Source: Klebsiella pneumoniae
Lineage (GTDB): Bacteria; Pseudomonadota; Gammaproteobacteria; Steroidobacterales; Steroidobacteraceae
DNA: 32,736 nucleotides
Direction: 5' to 3'
Assembly (NCBI GenBank): GCA_945873095.1
Contig: CAMCBU010000025.1
Location: forward strand, 1-32,736
A model generated the notes under the pieces. It was not told where the DNA came from. It did no database searches and saw nothing but the letters and a program-made list of their open reading frames with translations. A program made the translations under genes and the position numbers. Below are positions 17,309 to 26,000 of this stretch, in pieces; position 1 is the first letter of the stretch, and the number at the start of each line of letters is the position of its first letter.

Positions 17309-18502
17309 ATGTTCGAACTGATGGATGCCTACAGCCAAAGTGCGGTGATCAAAGTTCTCGGCGTTGGTGGTGGCGGCGGTAACGCGGTGTCCCACATGGT
17401 GCAATCGGGCATCGAGGGCGTCGACTTCATGTGCATCAACACCGATGCACAGGCGTTGAAGAACTCGAACGTCAAGACCGCACTGCAAATCGGCTCGAAT
17501 ATCACCAAGGGTCTCGGCGCCGGTGCCAACCCGGACGTCGGTCGCCAAGCGGCGATGGAAGATCGGGATCGCATCATCGAGTTGATCGAAGGTTGCGACA
17601 TGCTGTTCATCACCGCAGGCATGGGTGGCGGCACCGGTACGGGTGCGGCGCCGGTCGTAGCACAGATCGCCAAAGAACTCGGGATCCTCACGGTCGCGGT
17701 CGTGACGCGTCCGTTCAACATGGAAGGTAACAAGCGTTCGGTCGTCGCCGACATGGGCATGAGCGAACTTGCCAAGCATGTCGATTCGCTCATCACGATT
17801 CCGAACCAAAAGTTGCTCACGGTGCTCGGACCCAAGACGACGCTGCTCGATGCGTTCAAGAGCGCCAACGGCGTCTTACAGGGCGCGGTGCAGGGCATCG
17901 CCGAGCTCATCACCCGACCGGGCCTCATCAACGTGGACTTCGCCGACGTGCGCACCGTGATGAGCGAGACGGGAATGGCGATGATGGGCTCGGGTCACGC
18001 GAGCGGCGAAGATCGCGCCCGCGTCGCCGCTGAAATGGCGGTCTCATCGCCCTTGCTCGAAGACGTGAACTTGTCGGGCGCTCGCGGCATTCTGGTCAAC
18101 GTCACGGCGGGTATGGATCTCGGCATCGGCGAGTTCGAGGAAGTCGGCAACATCGTCAAGGAATTCGCCTCGGAAGATGCGACGGTTGTCGTCGGTACCG
18201 TCATCGATCCGAACCTCAGCAACGAGCTGCGCGTGACGGTTGTCGCCACCGGTCTCGGCCGCCCGCAGGTCCAGGTCGCACCGGTGCCCGCGCCCGCGGC
18301 GACCCGGGTAACCGCGGTTCGTGGTGAGGGTGTCGCCCGTACGATTCGGCGTCCGTTCGCCGTCGGTTCGGATTACGCCAAGCTGGAAGTACCGGCGATC
18401 GAGCGTCTCAAAGCGGCGGCCGGCGATGGACTCGTCCACAGCGCCGAGCCGGTCGAAGACATCCTCGACATCCCGGCGTTTTTGCGGCGTCAGGCCGACT
18501 GA
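17309..18502 (+). CDS. ftsZ: Cell division protein FtsZ
   Basis: FtsZ is the tubulin-like GTPase that forms the cytokinetic ring. The 397-residue product (E. coli 383) starts with a short N-terminal arm, then VLGVGGGGGNAVSHM near 16-30. The tubulin signature GGGTGTG is at 106-112, and the T7-loop INVDFADVRTVM supplies the catalytic acidic residues for the adjacent subunit. After a short Pro/Ala/Val linker the C-terminal conserved peptide DIPAFLRRQAD (387-397) is intact; it binds FtsA and ZapD, both encoded in this window. A clear ribosome site aggag (17295-17299) lies nine bases before the ATG, consistent with high expression. Confidence 0.98.
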   Translation: MFELMDAYSQSAVIKVLGVGGGGGNAVSHMVQSGIEGVDFMCINTDAQALKNSNVKTALQIGSNITKGLGAGANPDVGRQAAMEDRDRIIELIEGCDMLFITAGMGGGTGTGAAPVVAQIAKELGILTVAVVTRPFNMEGNKRSVVADMGMSELAKHVDSLITIPNQKLLTVLGPKTTLLDAFKSANGVLQGAVQGIAELITRPGLINVDFADVRTVMSETGMAMMGSGHASGEDRARVAAEMAVSSPLLEDVNLSGARGILVNVTAGMDLGIGEFEEVGNIVKEFASEDATVVVGTVIDPNLSNELRVTVVATGLGRPQVQVAPVPAPAATRVTAVRGEGVARTIRRPFAVGSDYAKLEVPAIERLKAAAGDGLVHSAEPVEDILDIPAFLRRQAD

Positions 18503-18537
18503 TCGCCTTTGAGATAAGATTCGCTTCCGTCGTGATC

Positions 18538-18568
18538 GGGCGGCACACCGAACCTCGGTGCGCCGCCT
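18538..18568 (+). promoter_or_regulatory. Strong hairpin in the ftsZ-lpxC gap
   Basis: Positions 18539-18551 pair with 18555-18567 over 13 positions with one A/C mismatch and a three-base loop, plus a possible outer G-U pair. It lies 36 bases after the ftsZ stop and 16 bases before the lpxC start. No T-run follows, so it is not a standard intrinsic terminator. It could limit read-through, block 3' decay of the dcw messenger, or affect lpxC translation. No clear promoter for lpxC was recognised in this gap. Confidence 0.6.
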
Positions 18569-18583
18569 GATTCGGGAAAAACC

Positions 18584-19504
18584 ATGGTCGGCCAAAGAAC
18601 TCTCAAGAACATCATGCGGGCAAGCGGTGTCGGCTTGCACACCGGCAAGCGCATCCTGATGACGGTGCGCCCGGCTGCTCCCGATACCGGCATCGTGTTC
18701 CGTCGGACCGATCTGCCTGAGCCCGTCGACATTCCGGCTCGCGCCGAGAATGTCGGTGAGACCATGCTCGGCACCGTACTCCACAAAGGTGACGTGAAAG
18801 TCTCGACCGTCGAGCACTTGCTGTCGGCCTTTGCGGGTCTTGGTATCGACAACGCGCTGGTCGAGGTCTCCGGGCCCGAAGTGCCGATCATGGATGGCAG
18901 CGCAGGGCCGTTCGTCTTCCTGTTGCAATCGGCTGGTATAGAAGAGCAGCGCGCGCCGAAGCGATTCATCCGTATCAAAAAGAGCGTGCAGGTCGAAGAC
19001 GGCGACAAATGGGCGCGATTCGATCCGTTCGATGGCTTCAAGGTGAATTTCGAGATCGAGTTCAACCATCCGATTTTCAAGCGCCGCGCCCAGCGAGCGA
19101 GCATGGATTTTTCGACGACCTCGTTCCTCAAAGAAATTAGCCGTGCACGTACTTTCGGCTTCATGCGGGATCTCGAGTTCATGCGCTCGCGCAACCTAGC
19201 GCTCGGCGGCAACCTCGATAACGCCATCGTGCTCGATGATTCGAAGGTGTTGAACGAGGGCGGCTTGCGCTACGAAGACGAGTTCGTCAAACACAAGATC
19301 CTCGATGCGATCGGTGATCTGTATCTGCTCGGCTTTTCGCTCATCGGCGAATTCACCGCGTTCAAATCGGGCCATGGTTTGAACAATCGCTTGCTGCGCA
19401 CCGTGCTGGCAGATCCGACCGCTTGGGAGGCGGTGGTGTTCGAGCGTCCCGAGGATGCGCCGATCTCTTATGTGCGGCCGCCCGCGCTGGCGGCAGCCGG
19501 CTGA
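18584..19504 (+). CDS. lpxC: UDP-3-O-acyl-N-acetylglucosamine deacetylase LpxC
   Basis: LpxC is the zinc deacetylase that commits UDP-3-O-acyl-GlcNAc to lipid A synthesis. The 306-residue product (E. coli 305) opens with QRTLKN...SGVGLHTGK. The zinc ligands are visible: His78 in STVEHLLSA, then His237 and Asp241 in [10 protein letters not shown]. His264 in [10 protein letters not shown] is the catalytic histidine. [11 protein letters not shown] and [17 protein letters not shown] are also typical. Start and length fit the family. The final 37 bases overlap, on the opposite strand, the end of the DciA-like gene. In E. coli LpxC is controlled by proteolysis via its C-terminus; the tail here (ALAAAG) is Ala-rich, so a similar role is conceivable but unproven. 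Confidence 0.97.
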   Translation: MVGQRTLKNIMRASGVGLHTGKRILMTVRPAAPDTGIVFRRTDLPEPVDIPARAENVGETMLGTVLHKGDVKVSTVEHLLSAFAGLGIDNALVEVSGPEVPIMDGSAGPFVFLLQSAGIEEQRAPKRFIRIKKSVQVEDGDKWARFDPFDGFKVNFEIEFNHPIFKRRAQRASMDFSTTSFLKEISRARTFGFMRDLEFMRSRNLALGGNLDNAIVLDDSKVLNEGGLRYEDEFVKHKILDAIGDLYLLGFSLIGEFTAFKSGHGLNNRLLRTVLADPTAWEAVVFERPEDAPISYVRPPALAAAG

Positions 19505-19854
19505 ATCCGCACCAGCGATTTTTTCAACGAAGCGTCTCGGGCCACGATGGCGCCCCAGTGTTCGGCGAGCGCGTAGCGTAGGCGGGCCGACCACGCGGCG
19601 TTGGCAGCATGCAGCGTCAAACAACCTTCTCGCACACTCACTTGCGTGACGGCACCCGCGAGTTCCTCGCCCCACAGCGTCGCCAGAAAGTCCTTCCAGT
19701 CCTCGGAGCGGTTCACCGCCGCGGTGAGTCGCGGTTTGCCGAGGCCGACCTTCGTCAGTAAGTCCTTGATTTCCATAGGCTTACCCTTAGGACGAGCTAA
19801 GCCTGACGCCGTTTTGGCCGATTTTGGGTTGTTTCGCAGAGTTGATTTGGGCAT
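19468..19854 (-). CDS. DUF721/DciA-like protein
   Basis: The 128-residue product resembles the DUF721 (DciA) family, whose better known members help load the replicative helicase DnaB. The evidence is the [36 protein letters not shown] pattern at about 53-94, the characteristic core of this family, and the gene's position between lpxC and secA as in other gammaproteobacteria. The first 26 residues are basic and low in complexity. An internal ATG (MEIKDLL, 19776) could be the true start, giving 102 residues. The gene faces lpxC and overlaps its 3' end by 37 bases, and it is divergent from the M23 peptidase gene. Function as a helicase loader is inferred from the family only. Confidence 0.82.
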   Translation of the reverse strand: MPKSTLRNNPKSAKTASGLARPKGKPMEIKDLLTKVGLGKPRLTAAVNRSEDWKDFLATLWGEELAGAVTQVSVREGCLTLHAANAAWSARLRYALAEHWGAIVARDASLKKSLVRIQPAAASAGGRT

Positions 19855-19959
19855 AGTCCCCGGCCTGTTCGGGCCGTCGACCCGGCTGGCGAGGCGAGTA
19901 TCGCATCGCGCGAGTCTGTCGGCGATCTTCTCTCCCGCCGCAACCTTGGGGTCTAGCGT

Positions 19960-20868
19960 ATGAGGCTGATCGTGTTTGCGCGCCGCGCGGCTGGCGCATC
20001 CCGCATCGACTTGTCCGGTCGTTTGGTAATCGCGTTGTCCATCGCGTTGCTGTTCTCCGTGATGGCAGGCGCGTTCTACGCGGGTGTTCAGCTCGGCTCG
20101 GGTGCAATTCTCGATTCGTCGACCCACGGCGGCATCGCTCGTTCGGCCTTGCAGCAGAAGCGGGAACTCGAAGAGTTGCGCGCGCGTGTGCAGGAGCGTG
20201 TCGATGTGCTCTCGGCGCGGGTCGGACAGGCCAACGCGCAACTCGTGCGGCTCGACGAGCTCGGCAAGCGGCTGGTCGAAATGGCCAACATCGACTCGCG
20301 TGAATTCGACTTCGGCTCGCCGGTTGCGCTGGGCGGTCCGGAGCTGCCGGGGGAGCCGGTGGTCGCACCGGATCTCACCTCGATGATCGACGCACTCGAA
20401 GCGCAGCTCGCTTCGCGCGATGTGCAATTGGGTGTGCTCGAGAGCCTGATTTTGCAGCGTGATTTACGTCGTCAGACCTTGCCTGATGGGCGCCCGGTGC
20501 GGCAGGGCTACCTGTCGTCGGGCTTCGGCACGCGGCAAGATCCGTTCACGGGGCACGGTACCTGGCACCTCGGGGTGGATTTCGCCGGTAATGAAGGCGA
20601 CCCGGTGATTTCGGTCGGTGCCGGGGTCGTGACCTACGCGGGCGAACGCAGCGGTTACGGACTCGTGGTCGATGTGTCGCACGGCGACGGCTTCGTGACT
20701 CGCTATGCACACAACCGCCAGCTGAAGGTCCGGGTGGGCGACACGGTCACGCGTGGCCAATCGATCGCCGCCATGGGCTCGACGGGCCGTTCCACCGGCC
20801 CGCACGTGCATTTCGAAGTGCTTCGCAACGGTCGTCACGTCAACCCGCTTGCTTACATCGGCCGTTAA
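19960..20868 (+). CDS. Membrane-anchored M23 family metallopeptidase
   Basis: The 302-residue product has a short basic N-terminus and a membrane segment at about 22-44. A coiled-coil-like stretch rich in Glu, Arg and Leu follows at about 65-110, then a second at 140-170, and a C-terminal M23 (LytM) domain from about 180. The zinc site is complete: His203 and Asp207 in HLGVD, His251 in YAHN, and His282/His284 in HVHFEV. It is therefore likely an active peptidoglycan endopeptidase in the periplasm rather than a degenerate activator such as EnvC or NlpD. The gene lies where E. coli has secM, upstream of secA. The exact cross-link specificity cannot be read from the sequence. Confidence 0.92.
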   Translation: MRLIVFARRAAGASRIDLSGRLVIALSIALLFSVMAGAFYAGVQLGSGAILDSSTHGGIARSALQQKRELEELRARVQERVDVLSARVGQANAQLVRLDELGKRLVEMANIDSREFDFGSPVALGGPELPGEPVVAPDLTSMIDALEAQLASRDVQLGVLESLILQRDLRRQTLPDGRPVRQGYLSSGFGTRQDPFTGHGTWHLGVDFAGNEGDPVISVGAGVVTYAGERSGYGLVVDVSHGDGFVTRYAHNRQLKVRVGDTVTRGQSIAAMGSTGRSTGPHVHFEVLRNGRHVNPLAYIGR

Positions 20869-20895
20869 GCCGTTGTCGAGCCGTTGTTGAACCAT

Positions 20896-20924
20896 TCGAC
20901 CGGCTGACCGTCAAACCGTAAAAT
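20896..20924 (+). promoter_or_regulatory. Likely secA promoter
   Basis: TCGACC (20896-20901, four of six -35 positions) is followed after exactly 17 bases by TAAAAT (20919-20924, five of six -10 positions). It lies 30 bases upstream of the secA start, in the 86-base gap after the M23 gene. There is no secM-like arrest peptide frame in this gap. Confidence 0.5.
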
Positions 20925-20954
20925 GGCGGTTTTAGCCGCAAGGTCCCCTACTCA

Positions 20955-23720
20955 GTGCTGAATTTCCTCACCCGTATTTTCGGTAGCCGCAACGAGCGGT
21001 TGCTGAAGACCATGTCCCGTGAAGTGCGTGCAGCGACCACCTTCGAGACCGCGCTGCAGGCGCTCGATGACGAGGCGCTGAAGGCCAAGACCGCGGAGTT
21101 CCGTTCTCGTCTCGCCGCCGGCGCCACTCTTGACCAGTTGCTGCCGGAAGCGTTCGCCGTCGTCCGCGAGGCTTCCCGTCGTGTGCTGGGCATGCGGCAT
21201 TTCGATGTGCAGTTGATCGGTGGCATGGCGCTGCATCGTGGCCGCATCGCCGAGATGCGCACCGGCGAGGGCAAGACCTTGATGGCGACCTTGCCGGCCT
21301 ACCTCAATGCGCTACCCGCCGAGGGCGTGCACGTCGTCACCGTCAACGAATATCTCGCGCAGCGTGACGCCGAGTGGATGGGACCGATCTATCGCTTTCT
21401 CGGTTTGTCGGTCGGTGTCATTCGCAACTCGCAGAGCTCGGATGAAAAGCGTGCCGCCTACCGTTGCGATATCACTTACGGGACGAACAACGAATTCGGC
21501 TTCGACTATCTCCGCGACAACCTGGCCTTCCGCTTGGAAGACCGCGTGCAGCGGCAACTTGCTTTCGCGATCGTCGATGAAGTCGACTCGATCCTGATCG
21601 ACGAGGCGCGTACGCCACTCATCATCTCCGGGCCGGCTGAGGAGGGTGTGGATACCTATGTCGCCATCAACAACCTCGTCCCGCGTCTCGAGCGTGGCGA
21701 GACGATCGAGAAGGCGGCGACCTCGGCTTTTTCCGGTACCGAAACCGACTCGACCGGCGATTACACGGTCGATGAAAAGCAGCGTCAGGTGCACTTGACC
21801 GAAGTCGGTCACGAAAAGGTCGAAGCGCTGATGATCGAGGCAGACTTGCTGCGCGAAGGTGAGAGTCTTTACGACCCGGCGAATATCCGATTGATGCATC
21901 ACCTGAATGCGGCGCTGCGCGCGCATGCCCTCTACAAGCGGGATGTGGAATACATTGTCCGGGGCGGTGAGGTGGTCATCGTCGATGAGTTCACCGGTCG
22001 CACCATGCCGGGACGTCGCTGGTCCGATGGCCTGCATCAGGCGGTCGAGGCGAAAGAGGGCGTCCGCGTTCGCGAAGAAAATCAGACCATCGCATCGATC
22101 ACCTTCCAGAACTATTTCCGCCTCTACAAAAAACTCTCGGGTATGACCGGCACGGCCGACACCGAGGCCCCCGAGTTCATGCAGATCTACGGCCTCGAGG
22201 TGAATGTCATCCCGACGCACCGTCCGATGGTGCGCAAGGATCACGCCGATCTCGTGCACTTGACCCAGGCCGACAAGTTCAAGGCCATCGTCGAAGATAT
22301 TCGTGATTGCGTGAGCCGTTCGCAGCCGGTGTTGGTGGGCACCACTTCCATCGAAACCTCCGAGTTGCTCTCGGGCGTGTTGAAGCAAGAGAACATCACG
22401 CACGAAGTGCTCAATGCCAAGCAACACGAGCGCGAAGCGCAGATCGTGGCGCAAGCGGGGCGGCCGGGTGCAGTCACCATCGCGACCAACATGGCCGGTC
22501 GTGGCACCGATATCGTGCTTGGCGGTAGCCTCGAAGCCGAGCTACATGCCTTACCGGACACGGCGGGCGAGACCGATCGCGAGCACGCCAAGAGCGAGTG
22601 GCAGCTGCGGCACGATCAGGCGCTAGCCGCGGGTGGTTTGCACATCATCGGCACCGAGCGACACGAGTCACGGCGTATCGACAACCAATTGCGTGGCCGC
22701 TCCGGCCGTCAAGGTGATCCGGGCTCCTCGCGCTTCTATCTCTCGATGGAAGACAACCTGATGCGCATCTTCGGCGATCCGAACTTCACCAAGCGGCTGT
22801 TATCCGCTGCGGGCATGAAGGAAGGCGAGGTCATCGAAAGCCGGATGTTGAGCCGTCGCATCGAGATGGCGCAGCGCAAAGTCGAGTCGCACAACTTCGA
22901 CATCCGCAAACAGTTGTTGCTGTTCGATGATGTGGCGAATGATCAGCGCAAGGTGATCTATCAGCAGCGCACCGAGATCATGGGCGCGGCGGATACGGCG
23001 ACGGCCGTGCGCGGTATCCAAGAAGATGTGTTGACGCGGGTGCTTGATGAGGCGCTACCGCGTAACGTGCCGCACGAGGATTGGGATCTCGATAGCTTGC
23101 GCGACAGTATCCGCAAGGATTTCGCGACCGAGGTCGATCCGAAGGCGTGGCTCGCCGCAGAACCCGCGCTCGATGAGCCGACACTACGCCAGCGTCTGCA
23201 CGATGCCGTCGCCGCCAACTACAACGCGAAAGCGCAGCGCTACGGCGCCGAGCTCATGCATCAGCTCGAAAAAGACATCATGCTGCGCACGCTCGATCAG
23301 CATTGGCGCGAGCATTTGGCGGCGATGGACTATCTGCGCCAAGGTATTCACCTGCGCAGTTATGCCCAGAAAGACTATCGCTACGAGTACAAGCGCGAAG
23401 CCTACGAGCTCTTCAGCAGCATGCTCGATCGCGTGAAGTTCGACACCGCATCGGTGTTGATGCGTATCGAGATTCGCAGCGAAGCCGATCTGCAACGCGA
23501 AGAGGAGGAGCGTCAGCGGCGTTTGCTCGCCGCGTTGCAGGCGCAGCATGCGGAGGCGCAGTCGGCGCTCGCCACGCCGGAGCCGAGTGCAGCCGAACAA
23601 GGACCGCTGCCCTCGGCGATCCCGCAGGTTCGCGCCGAGCGTAAGGTCGGTCGCAACGAACCCTGTCCCTGTGGCTCGGGCAAAAAATACAAGAGCTGCC
23701 ACGGCGTCCTGCAGGTTTGA
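20955..23720 (+). CDS. secA: Protein translocase ATPase SecA
   Basis: SecA is the ATP-driven motor that pushes preproteins through SecYEG. The 921-residue product (E. coli 901) starts at GTG as [17 protein letters not shown], matching the family N-terminus. Walker A MRTGEGKT is at 101-108, the DEVD Walker B at 208-211 within [15 protein letters not shown], and [12 protein letters not shown] and [12 protein letters not shown] lie in the second nucleotide-binding fold. The C-terminal zinc motif is intact, with Cys904, Cys906, Cys915 and His916 in [16 protein letters not shown]; this tail binds SecB and lipids. A Glu/Gln/Ala-rich linker precedes it. The mutT-like gene begins five bases after the stop. 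Confidence 0.98.
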   Translation: MLNFLTRIFGSRNERLLKTMSREVRAATTFETALQALDDEALKAKTAEFRSRLAAGATLDQLLPEAFAVVREASRRVLGMRHFDVQLIGGMALHRGRIAEMRTGEGKTLMATLPAYLNALPAEGVHVVTVNEYLAQRDAEWMGPIYRFLGLSVGVIRNSQSSDEKRAAYRCDITYGTNNEFGFDYLRDNLAFRLEDRVQRQLAFAIVDEVDSILIDEARTPLIISGPAEEGVDTYVAINNLVPRLERGETIEKAATSAFSGTETDSTGDYTVDEKQRQVHLTEVGHEKVEALMIEADLLREGESLYDPANIRLMHHLNAALRAHALYKRDVEYIVRGGEVVIVDEFTGRTMPGRRWSDGLHQAVEAKEGVRVREENQTIASITFQNYFRLYKKLSGMTGTADTEAPEFMQIYGLEVNVIPTHRPMVRKDHADLVHLTQADKFKAIVEDIRDCVSRSQPVLVGTTSIETSELLSGVLKQENITHEVLNAKQHEREAQIVAQAGRPGAVTIATNMAGRGTDIVLGGSLEAELHALPDTAGETDREHAKSEWQLRHDQALAAGGLHIIGTERHESRRIDNQLRGRSGRQGDPGSSRFYLSMEDNLMRIFGDPNFTKRLLSAAGMKEGEVIESRMLSRRIEMAQRKVESHNFDIRKQLLLFDDVANDQRKVIYQQRTEIMGAADTATAVRGIQEDVLTRVLDEALPRNVPHEDWDLDSLRDSIRKDFATEVDPKAWLAAEPALDEPTLRQRLHDAVAANYNAKAQRYGAELMHQLEKDIMLRTLDQHWREHLAAMDYLRQGIHLRSYAQKDYRYEYKREAYELFSSMLDRVKFDTASVLMRIEIRSEADLQREEEERQRRLLAALQAQHAEAQSALATPEPSAAEQGPLPSAIPQVRAERKVGRNEPCPCGSGKKYKSCHGVLQV

Positions 23721-23724
23721 CCGC

Positions 23725-24135
23725 GTGCGCGTGGTCGCCGGCGCCTTGCTCAAACAGGCGGGGCTTGATGGGGCGGGGCTTGTTCTGATCGCGCAGCGCC
23801 CGCCGGGTAAAGTTTTGGCGGGACGCTGGGAATTTCCCGGTGGCAAGCTTGCCGAGGGCGAAAGCCCGAGCGATGCACTGCAGCGTGAATTGCGCGAGGA
23901 GCTCGGTATCGAGGTACGCCAGTTCGAGTGGGTGCTCGACATCGAAAACGCCGACGCCAAGAGTCCCCTGACCTTGCATTGCTTCGTGGTCACCGACCAC
24001 AGCGGCGCGCCTCAGCCGCGCGATGGGCAGGCGCTCGAGTGGGTGCCGATCGAGCAGTTATCCCAGCACGATATCCTCGAAGCGGACCAGCCTTTCATTG
24101 CGGCTTTGCAGCGTCGTTTCGGGCGCGCAAGATAG
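23725..24135 (+). CDS. mutT: MutT-like Nudix hydrolase (8-oxo-dGTP diphosphatase)
   Basis: MutT hydrolyses 8-oxo-dGTP and so prevents oxidative A to C transversions. The 136-residue product (E. coli 129) contains a perfect Nudix box at about residues 40-62: G-x5-E-x7-REL-x-EE-x-G-I, beginning GKLAEGES. RPPGKVLAGRWEFPGGK before it is typical of MutT. The position directly after secA is the same as in E. coli. No ATG is available; a GTG at 23725 is chosen, with a second GTG two codons later equally possible. Since secA ends at 23720, the gene is probably co-transcribed with it. Confidence 0.93.
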   Translation: MRVVAGALLKQAGLDGAGLVLIAQRPPGKVLAGRWEFPGGKLAEGESPSDALQRELREELGIEVRQFEWVLDIENADAKSPLTLHCFVVTDHSGAPQPRDGQALEWVPIEQLSQHDILEADQPFIAALQRRFGRAR

Positions 24136-24168
24136 CCATCGAATTTTTCCGAACGATGGTGATCTGCA

Positions 24169-25614
24169 GTGGCTACCGGTGAACTGATCGAAGTGCGCAA
24201 TCCGCGCAGTGGGCAAATCGATTATCGCTTCCAGGCACCGAGCGCCGATGAACTCGCGACCACGCTCGATCGATTGCGCAGCGCGCAACGCGTTTGGGCG
24301 GCACGGCCTTTGGCCGAGCGCATCGAGATTCTGCTTCGCTGGCGCGGCGAATGGGTGGCCCGACAAGCTGAGCTCGCCCGCGCCCTCTCGATCGACACCG
24401 GTCGCTACCTCATCGCCACCAGCGAAGTGCAGTCCGTCACGGGCATGATTGATCGTTGGACCCATTTGGTTCCGACGCTCGCGGCGGAAGAGGAGTTGCG
24501 TTCGGCGACCTTACCGACCATCAGCTATCGCTCGCAGTACGTCCCCTACGGTCTCGTCGGCATCATCAGTCCATGGAATTTTCCGGTATCGCTATGTTTC
24601 ATTGATGCCATACCCGCATTGCTCGCGGGCTGCGCGGTATTTGTCAAACCAAGCGAGGTGACACCGCGTTTCGTGGAGCCTGCGATGCAGTCGATCGCGG
24701 CCGTTCCCGAACTCGCCGCCGTGTTCCACATCCAGCCGGGGGCTCGGGCCACGGGTGAGCAACTGGTAGAGCGCTCGGACGTCGTGTGCTTCACCGGCAG
24801 TGTCGTGACCGGTCGACAGGTTGCCGCGAACGCAGCGCGACATTTCATTCCGGCCTTTCTCGAGTTGGGCGGTAACGATCCGCTGATCATCACCGCCTCC
24901 GCTGATCTCGAACGAGCGACCGATGTCGCGCTGCGCGCGACCTGCCTTGCGACGGGTCAGGCTTGTCAAAGCCTCGAGCGCGTCTATGTTGATCGTAAAA
25001 TCTTTGCTGCCTTCGTGCAGCGTCTCGTCGAGAAGGCGAGCGCCATCTCGCCTAATTGGCCGGATCTCCACTCAGGCACGATCGGGCCGTTTATCTTCGG
25101 TAAGCAAGCCGACACCGTCGCTGCTCAGTTGGCCGATGCCGTGGCGAAGGGTGCCAAGGTGCTCTGCGGTGGTCAGATCGAAGATCATGGCGGTAAGTGG
25201 TTGCGACCGACGGTACTCGTCGATGTGCATCATGGGATGCAGATCATGAGTGAGGAAACCTTTGGCCCGGTTATTCCGGTGATGCCCTTCGATGGCATCG
25301 AAGAGGCCATCGCGCTCGCCAACGACGGTGTCTATGGTCTTTCAGCGGGCGTGATCGCCGGCAGCCTGGAGGAGGCCGAGGTCATCGGCCGCCAGATCGA
25401 TGCCGGCGGCATCAGCCTCAACGACGGCTCATTGACGGCGATGTGTCACGAGATGGAAAAACATTCCTTCAAGCTCTCAGGGTTGGGCGGATCGCGCATG
25501 GGGCCAGCCGGTTACCTGCGCTTCTTCCGGCGTAAAGTGCTTATCCGTCAGCACGGACAACCGGCTACCATGGCGAACATTGCCGAAGACAACATCAAGG
25601 AAGCGCGATCATGA
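24169..25614 (+). CDS. Aldehyde dehydrogenase family protein
   Basis: This is an NAD(P)-dependent aldehyde dehydrogenase of 481 residues, the usual length for the superfamily. Key residues are present: Asn137 in SPWNFP (oxyanion hole), Lys160 in FVKPSE (cofactor), FTGS near 208-211, general base Glu232 in LELGG, nucleophile Cys266 in GQACQS, and SEETFGPVIP near 361-370. The substrate is not evident. The C-terminus has about 30 residues after the last conserved segment (RFFRRKVLIRQHG). It starts at GTG 24169, 33 bases after mutT. It ends in an ATGA overlap with a small conserved gene, so the two products are probably made together. It belongs to the block not found between mutT and zapD in E. 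coli. Confidence 0.92.
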   Translation: MATGELIEVRNPRSGQIDYRFQAPSADELATTLDRLRSAQRVWAARPLAERIEILLRWRGEWVARQAELARALSIDTGRYLIATSEVQSVTGMIDRWTHLVPTLAAEEELRSATLPTISYRSQYVPYGLVGIISPWNFPVSLCFIDAIPALLAGCAVFVKPSEVTPRFVEPAMQSIAAVPELAAVFHIQPGARATGEQLVERSDVVCFTGSVVTGRQVAANAARHFIPAFLELGGNDPLIITASADLERATDVALRATCLATGQACQSLERVYVDRKIFAAFVQRLVEKASAISPNWPDLHSGTIGPFIFGKQADTVAAQLADAVAKGAKVLCGGQIEDHGGKWLRPTVLVDVHHGMQIMSEETFGPVIPVMPFDGIEEAIALANDGVYGLSAGVIAGSLEEAEVIGRQIDAGGISLNDGSLTAMCHEMEKHSFKLSGLGGSRMGPAGYLRFFRRKVLIRQHGQPATMANIAEDNIKEARS

Positions 25615-26000
25615 GCATGCAAGATCCCGGTTTGCCGGAAATCAAACTCGAAACCGATAGCCTCTACCGCGAGGAAGTCTTTACCGATCGTCGTGCCGGC
25701 ACGGTTCGACGCATGACGCCGGTATCACCGGATGGCTCGACGGACCTCTCGCGCCCGGTGATCTACATGGGACAGACTCAGTTGATGACCCCCGGTGGAG
25801 TGCTTCCGCTCGGATTCGAAATCGAAGCTCCGGATCTTGCGACCGCCATCGAGCGCTTCCCGGAAGCGGTGCGTCACGCACTCGAAGAGGCGATCGAGGA
25901 GGCGCAGCAAATGCGTCGCGAAGCGAGTTCGCGCATCGTCGTTCCCGAGGGCGGAGCGGCGCTGGGTCAGAGTCTCGGTAGCAAGATCAAGATGCCGTGA
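25611..26000 (+). CDS. Uncharacterised conserved protein coupled to aldehyde dehydrogenase
   Basis: The function is not known. The 129-residue product is acidic and soluble-looking, with no signal peptide or membrane segment. A central part (EEVFTDRRAGTVRRMTPVSPDGS at about 21-43, then GQTQLMTPGGVLPLGFEIEA at about 54-73) looks like a beta-rich fold. A helical stretch rich in Glu and Arg follows at 76-108, then a Gly/Lys tail ending KIKMP. From memory, similar short proteins exist in other proteobacteria, but I cannot verify this here. The ATG overlaps the aldehyde dehydrogenase stop (ATGA), which points to a shared function such as binding or stabilising that enzyme. Its last 14 bases overlap the convergent carbonic anhydrase gene. 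Confidence 0.85.
   Translation: MSMQDPGLPEIKLETDSLYREEVFTDRRAGTVRRMTPVSPDGSTDLSRPVIYMGQTQLMTPGGVLPLGFEIEAPDLATAIERFPEAVRHALEEAIEEAQQMRREASSRIVVPEGGAALGQSLGSKIKMP

Noticed and set aside
19855-19959. Extended N-terminus of the DUF721 gene through the divergent region up to 20427
   Set aside because: The open frame continues upstream, but those residues are antisense to the M23 peptidase gene and resemble no DUF721 protein.
20869-20954. A secM-like regulatory peptide upstream of secA
   Set aside because: No small frame with a signal peptide and an arrest-like C-terminus is present in the 86-base gap.
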